From contig CALVUQ010000003.1 of assembly GCA_944363615.1 (NCBI GenBank), positions 1 to 64,000 on the forward strand: a DNA stretch of 64,000 nucleotides, read 5' to 3'. Numbering within the stretch: the first letter of the stretch is position 1; each line of letters opens with the position of its first letter. Made by a program: the position numbers and the translations under genes. Shown in pieces: positions 35,697 through 45,366 of the stretch. The notes under the pieces were generated by a model that was not told the origin of the DNA, searched no databases, and worked only from the letters and a program-made list of their open reading frames with translations. The DNA is from an uncultured Clostridia bacterium (lineage in GTDB: Bacteria > Bacillota > Clostridia > Christensenellales > Pumilibacteraceae).

Positions 35697-37781
35697 ATGA
35701 ACGAAGCTAAAATTTTCAAGACTACGATAGGCGGCAGGGAAATGACCGTCGAAATCGGCAAGTACTGCGGCCTTTCAAACGGTTCGTGCATCATAAGATG
35801 CGGCGATACCGTCGTTATGACCAACGTAAACATGTCGCCCGAGCCGCGTCCCGGTATGGATTTCTTTCCTTTAAGCGTGGATTTCGAGGAAAAAATGTAC
35901 GCCGTGGGTAAAATTCCCGGCAGCTTTAAAAGAAGAGAAGGAAGAGCAAGCGACAAAGCCATTCTTACCTCGCGTCTTATAGACAGACCCATAAGACCTT
36001 TGTTCCCCAAGGGACTTTTCAACGACGTTTGCGTGGTCGCAACCGCACTTTCCGTTGATACCAATATACCGCCCGAAGTGTTCGGTATGATCGGTTCCTC
36101 CATTGCGCTTTCCATTTCAGACATTCCTTTCTACGGCCCCACGGGCTCCGTTGTGGTGGGATACGTTGACGGTCAGTACGTCATTAACCCCGATAACGAA
36201 CAGCGTGCAAAAAGCCAGATGCACGTTTACGTTTCCGGTACCGCTGACGCCATTATGATGGTGGAAGCAGGCGCCGACGAGGTTTCCGAGGACGTTATGC
36301 TGGGCGGTATTCTTTACGCGCATGAGGAAATCAAGAAGCAGGTTGCGTTTATTAACGATATAGTTAAAGAAGTGGGCAAGGAAAAACTTGCCGTAAATCT
36401 TTACACCATTCCCGAGGAAATCAATCTTGCCGTAAGAGAATATGCGGACAAGCTGGTCGACGAAGCTTTGGCCGAAACCGACAGGCAGGAGCGTCAGAAA
36501 AAACAGGACGCCGTCGACGAAAAAGTGCTTGAGCATTTTGCGGATATTTATCCCGACAACGCGCGCGAAATCAAAGACGTGATTTATTACATTACCAAAG
36601 AAAAAGTACGCGCAAAGATTCTTAACGAGGGATTCCGTCCCGATGGCAGAAAGATGACCGAAATACGCGACATCTGGTGCGAAGTGGGCATACTTCCCAG
36701 GGTTCACGGTTCGGCGGTATTTACCCGCGGCCAGTCTCAGGCGCTTTCCACCTGCACTCTCGGCATGATGAGCGAAGTTCAGAAGCTTGAAAACCTGGAC
36801 GAAGAATACTGCAAAAGATACATGCATCACTATAATTTCCCGGGATACAGCTCCGGCGAGGCTAAGCCGTTAAGAGGTCCCGGCCGCCGCGAAATCGGCC
36901 ACGGCGCTTTGGCGGAACGCGCGCTTGAGCCCGTCATTCCTTCCGAAGAGGAATTCCCTTACTGCATCCGTACCGTCAGTGAGATTTTAAGTTCCAACGG
37001 CTCGACTTCTCAGGCAAGCGTTTGCGGCTCCTGCCTTGCGCTTATGGACGCCGGCGTACCCATAAAAGCACCCGTCGCGGGCATTGCCATGGGACTTGTC
37101 AAGGACACCGAAAGCGACAGAGTTGCGATTATGTCCGATATTCAGGGCATGGAAGACTTTTTGGGCGATATGGACTTCAAAGTGGCCGGCACCGCGAAAG
37201 GTATTACCGCCATTCAGATGGATATTAAAATCAAAGGTATTGACGAAAGGATTCTGCGTACTGCGCTTGCTCAGGCAAGAGAGGGCAGACTTTATATCCT
37301 GGACAAAATGCTTGCCGTCCTGCCCGAACCCAGAAAACAGCTTTCGCCCTGGGCGCCCAAGATTATCACCTTTACCATCGATCCCGAGAAGATCGGCGAC
37401 GTTATAGGAAAGCAGGGTAAAGTAATCAACAAGATTATCGAAGAGACGGGAGTCAAGATGGACATCGAGGACGACGGAACGGTTTACATCGCCACCAACG
37501 ACAGCGATATGGCCGAGAAAGCAAAGAGCATTGTGCTTTCCATCGTCGAGGATCCCGTACCCGGCAAAATTTACGAGGGCAAAGTAGTCCGCACCATCGA
37601 GATAGGCGCGTTTGTGGAAATTGCCCCCAACAAAGACGGAATGATTCATATTTCCAAGCTTGCTAAAGAGCGCGTGGGTAAAGTCACCGACGTGGTCAAC
37701 GTGGGCGATACCGTCGTCGTGGAAGTCATTAAGATCGACGACAAGGGAAGGATTAACCTTCGTCTTAAGAAAAAACTCTGA
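35697..37781 (+). CDS. pnp: Polyribonucleotide nucleotidyltransferase (PNPase)
   Basis: Phosphorolytic 3'-5' exoribonuclease of mRNA decay. Two RNase PH domains (about 1-230 and 310-545) flank a helical linker; SQALSTCTLG and SNGSTSQASVCGS lie in the catalytic half, followed by a KH domain (about 553-615, GKQGKVINKII) and a C-terminal S1 domain (about 620-692). The 694-residue length is normal. ATG 35697 follows GGGAGG by 7 nt; an in-frame GTG at 35682 lies too close to the hairpin and has no ribosome site. Confidence 0.97.
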   Translation: MNEAKIFKTTIGGREMTVEIGKYCGLSNGSCIIRCGDTVVMTNVNMSPEPRPGMDFFPLSVDFEEKMYAVGKIPGSFKRREGRASDKAILTSRLIDRPIRPLFPKGLFNDVCVVATALSVDTNIPPEVFGMIGSSIALSISDIPFYGPTGSVVVGYVDGQYVINPDNEQRAKSQMHVYVSGTADAIMMVEAGADEVSEDVMLGGILYAHEEIKKQVAFINDIVKEVGKEKLAVNLYTIPEEINLAVREYADKLVDEALAETDRQERQKKQDAVDEKVLEHFADIYPDNAREIKDVIYYITKEKVRAKILNEGFRPDGRKMTEIRDIWCEVGILPRVHGSAVFTRGQSQALSTCTLGMMSEVQKLENLDEEYCKRYMHHYNFPGYSSGEAKPLRGPGRREIGHGALAERALEPVIPSEEEFPYCIRTVSEILSSNGSTSQASVCGSCLALMDAGVPIKAPVAGIAMGLVKDTESDRVAIMSDIQGMEDFLGDMDFKVAGTAKGITAIQMDIKIKGIDERILRTALAQAREGRLYILDKMLAVLPEPRKQLSPWAPKIITFTIDPEKIGDVIGKQGKVINKIIEETGVKMDIEDDGTVYIATNDSDMAEKAKSIVLSIVEDPVPGKIYEGKVVRTIEIGAFVEIAPNKDGMIHISKLAKERVGKVTDVVNVGDTVVVEVIKIDDKGRINLRLKKKL

Positions 37782-37795
37782 TTGAAAAACACAGT

Positions 37796-37836
37796 AAACA
37801 TATCCGCCCGTATCAAGCGTGCGGATATGTTTTTTT
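37796..37836 (+). terminator. Rho-independent terminator after pnp
   Basis: AAACATATCCGC (37796-37807) pairs with GCGGATATGTTT starting at 37821, with a 13-nt loop and a T tract to 37836. Confidence 0.9.
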
Positions 37837-37947
37837 GCGCCGCATAATTCCGAATTTTTTCCTACGCTTCATATAAAAGAATTTTCCCGAATATTATTAT
37901 ACAGTGAAACTAAAGCCGCTTGTTGCGGCGGTGTCGGGAGAGTGCAG

Positions 37948-38655
37948 ATGAAATCGGGCTTAAAATTTACGCGCAGAGTAGTGGCAAACTTTGCCATGGC
38001 GGCTGTTATAGCGGGTCTTTTCCTGTTCGGAATAACGGGAACCGTCGTTGCCGCGGACGCAAACAACGCTCCCGTTTACAAAGGGGCTAATCCCGGGAAA
38101 GTTTCGCTTATGATAAACGTATATTGGGGCACGGAATATATCGACGGCATGCTTGATGTGCTTAGGGAAAATAACGTTAAGACCACTTTTTTCGTTGGCG
38201 GAATGTGGGTGCGCGACAACGAGGAGACCTTCAAAAAAATAGTTGCCGACGGACACGAAATCGGCAATCACGGTTTTTTTCACAAGGACCACGATAAAAT
38301 TTCGGCGGAACGCAACCGCGAGGAAATTTCTTCCACGCATAATCTCGTTTCGGCGGTCAGCGGGATAAACATGACGCTTTTTGCCCCGCCGTCCGGCGCT
38401 TTTGACGACGTAACGCTTGAAATTGCCAAAGAATTGGGTTATACTACAATCATGTGGTCCAAAGACACTATAGACTGGCGCGATAAGGACAGCAAGCTTA
38501 TTTTCAACCGCGCCGTAAAAAACGTTTCGGGCGGAGATCTTATTTTGATGCATCCTACGGCGGCTACGCTTGCGGCGCTTGACAGCATTGTGAAAGCAGT
38601 AAAGGAAGCGGGACTTACGGTTGCGCCCGTCAGCGAAGTTTTACCGGCGGAATAG
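37948..38655 (+). CDS. PdaB-like polysaccharide deacetylase with altered catalytic motif
   Basis: Carbohydrate esterase 4 (NodB) protein of 235 residues with a signal or anchor segment at about 12-36, so it acts outside the membrane. Family features include KTTFFVGG, DGHEIGNHGFFH (metal histidines H108 and H112), and HP near the end. The first NodB motif, normally TFD or FDISWG in PdaB, reads INVYWG, with Asn57 in place of the catalytic and metal-binding Asp. It may be inactive or bind only. PdaB is a sporulation protein in Bacillus. ATG 37948 follows GGGAGAG. It ends 56 nt before the M16 peptidase. Confidence 0.82.
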   Translation: MKSGLKFTRRVVANFAMAAVIAGLFLFGITGTVVAADANNAPVYKGANPGKVSLMINVYWGTEYIDGMLDVLRENNVKTTFFVGGMWVRDNEETFKKIVADGHEIGNHGFFHKDHDKISAERNREEISSTHNLVSAVSGINMTLFAPPSGAFDDVTLEIAKELGYTTIMWSKDTIDWRDKDSKLIFNRAVKNVSGGDLILMHPTAATLAALDSIVKAVKEAGLTVAPVSEVLPAE

Positions 38656-38711
38656 TTGCTTGCCTTATAAAACGCGACGGCGAAAAGAATACTATCCGAG
38701 GAGGAGTTCAG

Positions 38712-39965
38712 ATGAACAATATACTTGAATACGAAAACGGCTTGAAAGCGGTTATTACTTATATACCCGGCGTAAGATCGGTTGCCGCCGGGGTCTGGGT
38801 AAGAGTGGGCAGCAATGCCGAAAACAAGGAAAACAACGGTATTTCCCATTTTACGGAACATATGATGTTTAAGGGGACGGACAAGCTTTCTCCTTTCGAC
38901 ATTGCAAACAAATTCGAATCTTACGGCGCAAACGTAAACGCGTTTACCAGTAAGGAATGTACTTGTTATTATTTTAAATCCGTGGACGAGTATGCCGAAA
39001 ATTGTTTTTCGCTTCTCGGCGACATAATCTTCGACTCTGTTTTTCCGCCGCAGGAGCTGGATAAGGAACGTAAAGTAATAGTAGAAGAAATTAACATGGT
39101 GGAAGATTCGCCCGAAGACATCTGTTACGACGAAATAGCTTTCGCCACTTACGGCGACAGGGGACTGGGCAAGACGATTCTGGGCCCTGCGGAAAACGTT
39201 CTTCGCTTTACCGGCGACGATGTAAGAGAGTTTATGGCGCGCTATTATTCTCCGCAGAATACGGTTATAGCTTTTGCGGGAAACATTACCGACAAAGCCG
39301 CCGACAAGCTTATCAGAAAATATATTCTCAGCCGTTACAAAAGGGATTACGGACAAACCCGTCCTGAAGCAAACGAGTTCAGAAAGAGAAATTATTCGGA
39401 AAGAATCAAAAATTTCGAGCAATCCAACATAGCTTTGTCTTTTCCGTCGCTTCCGTTCGGAGATAAGGATTTTACCGTTCAGGCCGCGCTTAACGTAATA
39501 GTCGGCGGCGGAATGAGCTCCAGACTGTTCCAGTCGGTAAGGGAACAGCAAGGCCTTGCGTACAGCGTTTATTCGGCGCCCAACGGTTACAGCGATATAG
39601 GCACGATTAACGTTTTTCTCAACATAAGCGAATGCAATACGGAGTGCGCTCTTACCGCGGTCAAAAAAGAAATCGACCTTATCAAAGAAAAGGGGATTAC
39701 CGACGAGGAGCTTGAAAGAACTAAGGTACAGCTTAAGTCCGCTTTGGTATTTGCGGAAGAAAACGTCCAGACCGTGATGTCGTCCTGCGGAAAGTTAATG
39801 TTGCTTAAGGGCGAGCTTTATGACGTCGACCGCAAGATTGCAGAAATAGACGCAGTAACCAAAGAGAAAGCAAACGCTTTCGCAAAAGAGGTTTTCGATT
39901 ATTCCAAAATGAATGCGGCATACGTCGGCAAAAAGACCGATGTCGACATAATGAAATTATTCTGA
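38712..39965 (+). CDS. M16-family zinc peptidase (YmxG/PqqL-like)
   Basis: Inverzincin peptidase of 417 residues, cytoplasmic. The zinc motif H46-F-T-E49-H50 in GISHFTEHMMFKGT is intact, with the third ligand glutamate further on in VIVEEINMVEDSPED. A second M16 domain follows from about 185, with GGGMSSRLFQSVREQQGLAYSVY. The same type of gene follows pnp and a deacetylase in Bacillus (ylxY, mlpA/ymxG), so the conserved order supports this. ATG 38712 follows GAGGAGG. Confidence 0.93.
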   Translation: MNNILEYENGLKAVITYIPGVRSVAAGVWVRVGSNAENKENNGISHFTEHMMFKGTDKLSPFDIANKFESYGANVNAFTSKECTCYYFKSVDEYAENCFSLLGDIIFDSVFPPQELDKERKVIVEEINMVEDSPEDICYDEIAFATYGDRGLGKTILGPAENVLRFTGDDVREFMARYYSPQNTVIAFAGNITDKAADKLIRKYILSRYKRDYGQTRPEANEFRKRNYSERIKNFEQSNIALSFPSLPFGDKDFTVQAALNVIVGGGMSSRLFQSVREQQGLAYSVYSAPNGYSDIGTINVFLNISECNTECALTAVKKEIDLIKEKGITDEELERTKVQLKSALVFAEENVQTVMSSCGKLMLLKGELYDVDRKIAEIDAVTKEKANAFAKEVFDYSKMNAAYVGKKTDVDIMKLF

Positions 39966-39991
39966 GCGAATATTTTACGGGAGAAAAAATT

Positions 39992-40354
39992 ATGGATAAA
40001 CTGGATAAGATTTTTCAGATGCAAAAGGCGCTTGACGGCTATATTGCGGAAAACCGATCGCTTGATTTTACTGTGGACGAGTGGGTTCAGAAAAAGTGTC
40101 TTGCCATGATCAGCGAAATCAGCGAACTTCTTTGCGAAGTCAATTTCAAATGGTGGAAGAACAAGAAGGAAATCGACGTAAAAGCCGTTAAAGAAGAAAT
40201 GGTGGACATACTGCATTTTCTTGTGGGCATGTGCATCAACGTCGGTATGACGGCGGACGAAATGTTTGAAATTTATTATAATAAAAACAAGGAAAATTTC
40301 GACAGACAAAACGGACTTTCGCAGAAAAAAGGTTACGAGCTTAAAAATAATTGA
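39992..40354 (+). CDS. Dimeric dUTPase-like protein (dUTPase_2 family)
   Basis: All-alpha NTP pyrophosphatase of 120 residues, expected to hydrolyse dUTP to dUMP. Metal-binding pairs E42-xx-E45 and E69-xx-D72 lie in two helices, and the NFKWWKNKKEID stretch that follows the first pair is characteristic of the dimeric dUTPase group found in Firmicutes and their phages. It starts 26 nt after the M16 gene behind GGGAG. A terminator follows at once. Confidence 0.85.
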   Translation: MDKLDKIFQMQKALDGYIAENRSLDFTVDEWVQKKCLAMISEISELLCEVNFKWWKNKKEIDVKAVKEEMVDILHFLVGMCINVGMTADEMFEIYYNKNKENFDRQNGLSQKKGYELKNN

Positions 40355-40368
40355 CGAAATTTTATGAA

Positions 40369-40393
40369 AATCGTCCGAAAAAGGGCGGTTTTT
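40369..40393 (+). terminator. Rho-independent terminator after the dUTPase gene
   Basis: AATCGTCC (40369-40376) pairs with GGGCGGTT (40383-40390) with two G-U pairs, a loop of six, and a T run. Confidence 0.7.
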
Positions 40394-40430
40394 AATTAAA
40401 TTTTAATGATTGATTTACGCTTGAAAATGA

Positions 40431-40459
40431 TTGAAAGTAATTTCTTAATGTGTTATAAT
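40431..40459 (+). promoter_or_regulatory. Sigma-A promoter of ftsK
   Basis: TTGAAA (40431-40436), 17 bp, perfect TATAAT (40454-40459). Confidence 0.75.
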
Positions 40460-40493
40460 ATATCGGTAGAATTTTTGTCAGAGGTGTTTTGTT

Positions 40494-43400
40494 TTGCCTG
40501 CCAAAAAATATTCTGAAAGAAAAAGAGAACAGCGCGACGCCGCCAACAGTGAGGCTGCAGGCGTTATTCTTATCATAATTTCGGCTTTCCTGCTTTTGTG
40601 CATGCTTACCCGCGGGCTTATTCTGGGCGATATCGGAAGGGCTATTGCAAACGTTTTTATGGGAGTCATCGGATACGTTACATATCCGCTGCTGCTGTTC
40701 ATGCTTATTCTGGGCATTCTTAAGGTTCAGAAGCGTAAGCTTTCCGTCCGCGTCAGATATGCCGTCTGGATTTCCGTCATCGCTTTTGCCGTAATCCTCA
40801 TCGCTCAGCTTGCCACAAGTCACTCATATCTGGGTAACGGATTCAATTCCTATGTTTCCGATGTTTACGCAAATAAAAATACTGTGGGCGGAGTGCTTTT
40901 CGGCGTTATCGATTATGCGTTTTACGCCGTTGTGGGCACTGTTTTTGCTTATATAATTTTTTCGCTGCTTATAGTTGCGGCACTGTTTTTCATGTCCGGT
41001 TTTTACACCAATCTTCCCGTAGTAAAACGGGCGGACAAAAGGCGCAAAAACAAAATGGTGAAAAAGTCTTCCAAGGGATTCGTTACCGAGGCGTCATATG
41101 ACGCAAACGGATTTTTCGACTCGGAAAATCGCGGCGGCGGACTTTTTGTCGGTTCGATTATAAAGCCGGACGTAAGATATTCTGATTCGGGCAGCTTCGA
41201 CGATATTCCCGAAACACGTGAAAAAGCGGAACAGCCCAAACCCGAAGTCCGCGAGGAGATCGACGCCGAAAAAATTTATGACAGGGAAAGGGCGCGCAAA
41301 ATCCTTTTTGAAGACAACAAAGAAGCTTACGAGAGATATTTGCCCTCTAAAGCTACGGCTCAGCCCGTCGTTAAGTACGAAAAAGAAAAGGAAGATAAAC
41401 AGGTTATCCCCGAAGTTCCGGTACCTCCCCAGAAATATTTCGAACAGAATTACGTCGCAGGAGAAATCATTAACGGGGATGAAGTTACCGCGCAGTTGTC
41501 GGGCAAAAGCAAAACTTCGGAATCCAAACCCGTTTCCGATTATTCTTCTTTCGGCGCAAGCGTGTCCCGTAACGATTCGACTGCTTCCGACAGCGTTATA
41601 AACTATACCAAAAGCACGGCTACTCAGGACGCGCTGAAAAGCAGCGTACAGGAAGATCAGCCTTATTTTAATCCAGGGCCCATCATCAACGGCGACTTTT
41701 TCGTGGAAGGCGAAGAGGCGCCCGTCGTAAAAATGTATGAAGAGGAGAAATCCGATAAAGAAGCCTCATCGGACGAGCCCGCGGCGAACGCCGATCTTAG
41801 CGGAACTTATGAATCCGACTCCGCGCGCGATAATAACGAAAACAACTTCAATTCCTCATATGTAAGCCATGACGATTATGTCGAAGACAAGCCCGCGCCC
41901 GTGTCGCAGCCGGACATGAGCGTATATTATCATCATGAGGAAGAATCCGATATAAACGAGCCCGCAACGGCGAAACAGCCTGAAATCACCGAAACGGTTT
42001 TCAAGCACGACGAAACCGCTTATTCCAACCTTGTGGACGAATTGGAAAACGAATCGCTTGAATTCGAAACGGAAAAACCCGACTCAGAATCCGTTTCCGA
42101 GGAAATTGAAACGGAAGTTCAGACCGAAGTTCAGCCCGTTTATGACGCTTATGCGGATTTGGAAACGGACGTGGAAACCGAAAAAACCGCGCCTTCAACC
42201 GAACCTGAAGAAGTTTTGTCGGCAGAAAAGACGGAAACGCCTGCTGCCTCGGCCAACGTTGAGGAAAATAAAACCGTAGAGGAGAATAAAACCGAAGACA
42301 AGGAAACTGAACTTTCCAAGAAATTCGAAAGCTCCACTTCGTCTTTTAATATTTCCGAAGAGGTGGAGGATCTAAGCGAAAAGTCTTATTCCAACCCCAA
42401 CGACACAACGGGATATTACAATACCGTTACGCAATCCGCCGCAACGGCTAAGGCGCCTGATAAAAATACTTTCGAAACCAGAGTAAACGCTCTCGATCAA
42501 AAGCTTAATCCTTCGTCTAAGCTTGCCAACCAGATAGACATCGATACTTTCTCGCACCAGCTGGCTAAAAAGCAATCGACGGAAGAGGTTAAGCCCAAAC
42601 CCAAAAAGCACGCCAAATACGTCGCGCCTCCCATAGATTTGCTTGTTACCGAATCCATGCGGCCCGAATCGGATGAAAGCGACACCAATGCCAAAATAGC
42701 TACACTTGAAAACACTCTTGAGGAATTCGGCGTACCCGCAAAAGTAAACGGAGTCACTTACGGCCCTGCAATTACGCGGTACGAACTTGATATGCCGCCA
42801 GGAATGTCAGTAAGGAAAATAGAGTCGCTTGCGCCCGACATCATGTACAGCATGAAGTGCAGCAAGCAGATACGTATCCAGTCGCCTATTCCCGGCAAGC
42901 GCGCAGTGGGTATAGAGCTTCCCAACGACATAATTTATACGGTCGCGCTTAAAGACATAATCAATTCAAGCGAGTTCAAAGCGTCTCCGTCACCGCTTAC
43001 CATTGCTCTTGGAAAGGATATTCAGGGTAAGGTGATGACTGCCCGACTGGACAAAATGCCTCATCTTCTTATCGCGGGAACAACGGGCAGCGGTAAAAGC
43101 GCATGTATAAATTCTCTTTTGATAAGCCTTTTGTATAAGGCTTCTCCTCAGGATTTAAGAATAATACTGGTAGATCCCAAGCTTGTCGAATTTACGGCAT
43201 ACAACGGATTGCCGCACATGATGATACCCAATGCAATTACCAACGTCAATCAGGCGATAAACGCGTTCAAATGGGCGGTTGAGGAGATGGAGCGTCGTTA
43301 CGAAACCTTGCGTGAAAACCAAGTGCGCGACATTCAGGAATACAACTCAAGCACCGCCGTTAAGGAGGGTGCTGAGCCTAAAATGCCGTTTATCGTGCTT

Positions 43401-44090
43401 GTCGTGGACGAGTTTGCGGATCTGATTACTTCTTCGCAGGCTAACCGCAAAATACTTGAAGACTACATCATGCGCATAACCAGTAAAGCGCGTGCGGCGG
43501 GAATTCATCTTGTACTTGCAACGCAGCGCCCGTCGGTGGACGTCATTACTGGTACTATCAAGGCAAACCTTCCCAGCAGAATTGCTTTTGCGGTCGCAAG
43601 CGCGCAGAACTCAAGAATCATTCTGGACGACGTGGGGGCGGAAGCGCTTCTCGGTCGAGGGGACATGTTGTTTGCGCCTGTTGGCGAAAGCGACGCGATA
43701 AGAATTCAGGGCGCTTTTGTGCAGAACGACGAAGTTAAAAATATCGTAAACTTTGTTAAAGAGCACAATCAGCCTGACTTTAACGATGATTTCGAAAAGG
43801 CGATCGTCGTCAAGGAGAACGATTCCGATCACGACGGTTCCGGATCGGACGAAAACGGTCCTTACGACAACGAACTGATTGACGTCGTACGTTGCGTCAT
43901 AAAAGCGGGTATGGCTTCCAGCTCTTTCATACAGCGTCGTTTCCGCTTCGGCTGGAACAAAGCCGCAAGAATAATGGAACAGATGGAAGAACTGCATTTT
44001 ATCGGACCTCAGAACAATTCCAAGCCCAGAGAAGTTTATATTACCAAAGAAAAGTTTAAGGAATTCTTCGGTGAGGATTATGAAGAGTAA
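40494..44090 (+). CDS. ftsK: DNA translocase FtsK/SpoIIIE
   Basis: Hexameric motor that pumps DNA through the division or sporulation septum. The 1198-residue protein has an N-terminal membrane domain of about four helices (18-165), then an unusually long acidic linker (about 180-700) rich in Glu, Ser, Thr, Asp and Pro, then the alpha-beta motor. Walker A GTTGSGKS is at 862-869, Walker B is in LVVDEFADL, and the C-terminal gamma winged helix (about 1125-1195) recognises orienting DNA sequences. The start is TTG 40494 behind AGAGGTG. Its 3' end overlaps rimO by 11 nt. Confidence 0.95.
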   Translation: MPAKKYSERKREQRDAANSEAAGVILIIISAFLLLCMLTRGLILGDIGRAIANVFMGVIGYVTYPLLLFMLILGILKVQKRKLSVRVRYAVWISVIAFAVILIAQLATSHSYLGNGFNSYVSDVYANKNTVGGVLFGVIDYAFYAVVGTVFAYIIFSLLIVAALFFMSGFYTNLPVVKRADKRRKNKMVKKSSKGFVTEASYDANGFFDSENRGGGLFVGSIIKPDVRYSDSGSFDDIPETREKAEQPKPEVREEIDAEKIYDRERARKILFEDNKEAYERYLPSKATAQPVVKYEKEKEDKQVIPEVPVPPQKYFEQNYVAGEIINGDEVTAQLSGKSKTSESKPVSDYSSFGASVSRNDSTASDSVINYTKSTATQDALKSSVQEDQPYFNPGPIINGDFFVEGEEAPVVKMYEEEKSDKEASSDEPAANADLSGTYESDSARDNNENNFNSSYVSHDDYVEDKPAPVSQPDMSVYYHHEEESDINEPATAKQPEITETVFKHDETAYSNLVDELENESLEFETEKPDSESVSEEIETEVQTEVQPVYDAYADLETDVETEKTAPSTEPEEVLSAEKTETPAASANVEENKTVEENKTEDKETELSKKFESSTSSFNISEEVEDLSEKSYSNPNDTTGYYNTVTQSAATAKAPDKNTFETRVNALDQKLNPSSKLANQIDIDTFSHQLAKKQSTEEVKPKPKKHAKYVAPPIDLLVTESMRPESDESDTNAKIATLENTLEEFGVPAKVNGVTYGPAITRYELDMPPGMSVRKIESLAPDIMYSMKCSKQIRIQSPIPGKRAVGIELPNDIIYTVALKDIINSSEFKASPSPLTIALGKDIQGKVMTARLDKMPHLLIAGTTGSGKSACINSLLISLLYKASPQDLRIILVDPKLVEFTAYNGLPHMMIPNAITNVNQAINAFKWAVEEMERRYETLRENQVRDIQEYNSSTAVKEGAEPKMPFIVLVVDEFADLITSSQANRKILEDYIMRITSKARAAGIHLVLATQRPSVDVITGTIKANLPSRIAFAVASAQNSRIILDDVGAEALLGRGDMLFAPVGESDAIRIQGAFVQNDEVKNIVNFVKEHNQPDFNDDFEKAIVVKENDSDHDGSGSDENGPYDNELIDVVRCVIKAGMASSSFIQRRFRFGWNKAARIMEQMEELHFIGPQNNSKPREVYITKEKFKEFFGEDYEE

Positions 44091-45366
44091 AAAAATTGCC
44101 GTTATTTCATTGGGATGCGACAAAAACCGTGTCGATACCGAGAAAATGCTTTGGTATCTCAGCAGCGGCGATTACGTTGTCACAAACGACTATGCGGAAG
44201 CGGAAGCGATAATAGTCAACACTTGCGCGTTTATCGAAAGCGCCAGACAAGAGGCGATAGACACTATTTTACAGGCGGCGGCGTTCAAAACCGCGGGTAA
44301 ATGCGAAAAGCTTATCGTCACGGGATGCCTTATCGAAAAGTATGCCGACGAGGTGAAATCGGGCATACCTGAAATCGACGCCGTGCTCGGGATAAACGAA
44401 TACGAAAAGATTCGTTCTTGTTTGGAGGAGGGCACCGGGCCAGCAGTTCCCGACGACGGCAGAATTCTTACCACTCCGCCGCATTACGCATATCTCAGGA
44501 TTGCCGACGGCTGCGATAATTTCTGTACGTTTTGCACCATTCCGTCCATAAGAGGCAAATACCGCTCCAGAACTATCGAAAGCCTTTACGCTGAAGCAAA
44601 GTTTCTTGAGTCAGAAGGCGTGAAGGAGCTTATACTGGTTGCTCAAGACGTGACAAGTTACGGCAAGGACATCTACGGGGATTACAAACTCATTGACCTG
44701 CTTCGTAAACTTTCGGAATTGGATTTCAAGTGGATAAGACTTATGTATTGTTATCCCGAGCTTGTGACCGATGAGCTTATCGACGAAATTGCGTCCAATC
44801 CCAAAATTGCCGATTACATAGACATTCCGTTGCAGCACGTTTCTAACCCCGTGCTTAAGCGCATGAACAGACGCAGCAATTACGCTGACATCTGCAAAAT
44901 CTGCGATAAGCTTAAGGAGAAAAAGATAGCTTTGCGCACTACTTTTATGGTAGGATTTCCCGGGGAAACAGAAGAGGATTTTGATTTGCTTATGGATTTT
45001 ACCAAGCGTTTCAAGCCTTATAACTTAGGTATTTTTGCATATAGTAAGGAAAAGGATACGCCTTCTGCCAAGCTTAAAGGACAACTTCCTAAAGCGGAAA
45101 AACTTAAAAGAGTAAGATTGTTGGGCGATCTTAATCTTGAAAACGTACGTGAAAGCAACAGCTCCGCAATAGGCAAAACTTTTGAAGTGCTGTACGAGGA
45201 CGTCGATTACGACAGGGGGCTTTTTAAAGGCAGGACTCAGTACGACGCACCAGATATTGACCGAACCGTTTTCTTTAAGGCGGATTTTGTAGAGGCGGGC
45301 AATTTTTATAAAGTCAAAATCACAGGATTTGACGACTATGACCTTTTAGGAGAGATTACAGAATGA
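44080..45366 (+). CDS. rimO: Ribosomal protein S12 methylthiotransferase RimO
   Basis: Radical SAM enzyme that adds a methylthio group to an aspartate of ribosomal protein S12. The UPF0004 domain has cysteines C13, C49 and C83 for one [4Fe-4S] cluster; the radical SAM core has C145-xxx-C149-xx-C152 in GCDNFCTFCTIP. A C-terminal TRAM domain ends the 428-residue protein. ATG 44080 was chosen, as GTG 44071 would add three residues; both lie inside the ftsK end. pgsA follows with a 4-nt overlap, an order widely conserved in Firmicutes. Confidence 0.95.
   Translation: MKSKKIAVISLGCDKNRVDTEKMLWYLSSGDYVVTNDYAEAEAIIVNTCAFIESARQEAIDTILQAAAFKTAGKCEKLIVTGCLIEKYADEVKSGIPEIDAVLGINEYEKIRSCLEEGTGPAVPDDGRILTTPPHYAYLRIADGCDNFCTFCTIPSIRGKYRSRTIESLYAEAKFLESEGVKELILVAQDVTSYGKDIYGDYKLIDLLRKLSELDFKWIRLMYCYPELVTDELIDEIASNPKIADYIDIPLQHVSNPVLKRMNRRSNYADICKICDKLKEKKIALRTTFMVGFPGETEEDFDLLMDFTKRFKPYNLGIFAYSKEKDTPSAKLKGQLPKAEKLKRVRLLGDLNLENVRESNSSAIGKTFEVLYEDVDYDRGLFKGRTQYDAPDIDRTVFFKADFVEAGNFYKVKITGFDDYDLLGEITE

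Noticed and set aside
38439-39551. Open minus-strand frame of 370 codons
   Set aside because: It is antisense to the M16 peptidase and the deacetylase, both of which have clear motifs; the antisense product looks like no protein family.
40494-42600. Possible repeats or CRISPR-like pattern in the ftsK linker region
   Set aside because: The repetition is low-complexity coding sequence (Glu, Ser, Thr codons) within one open frame and has no regular spacing.
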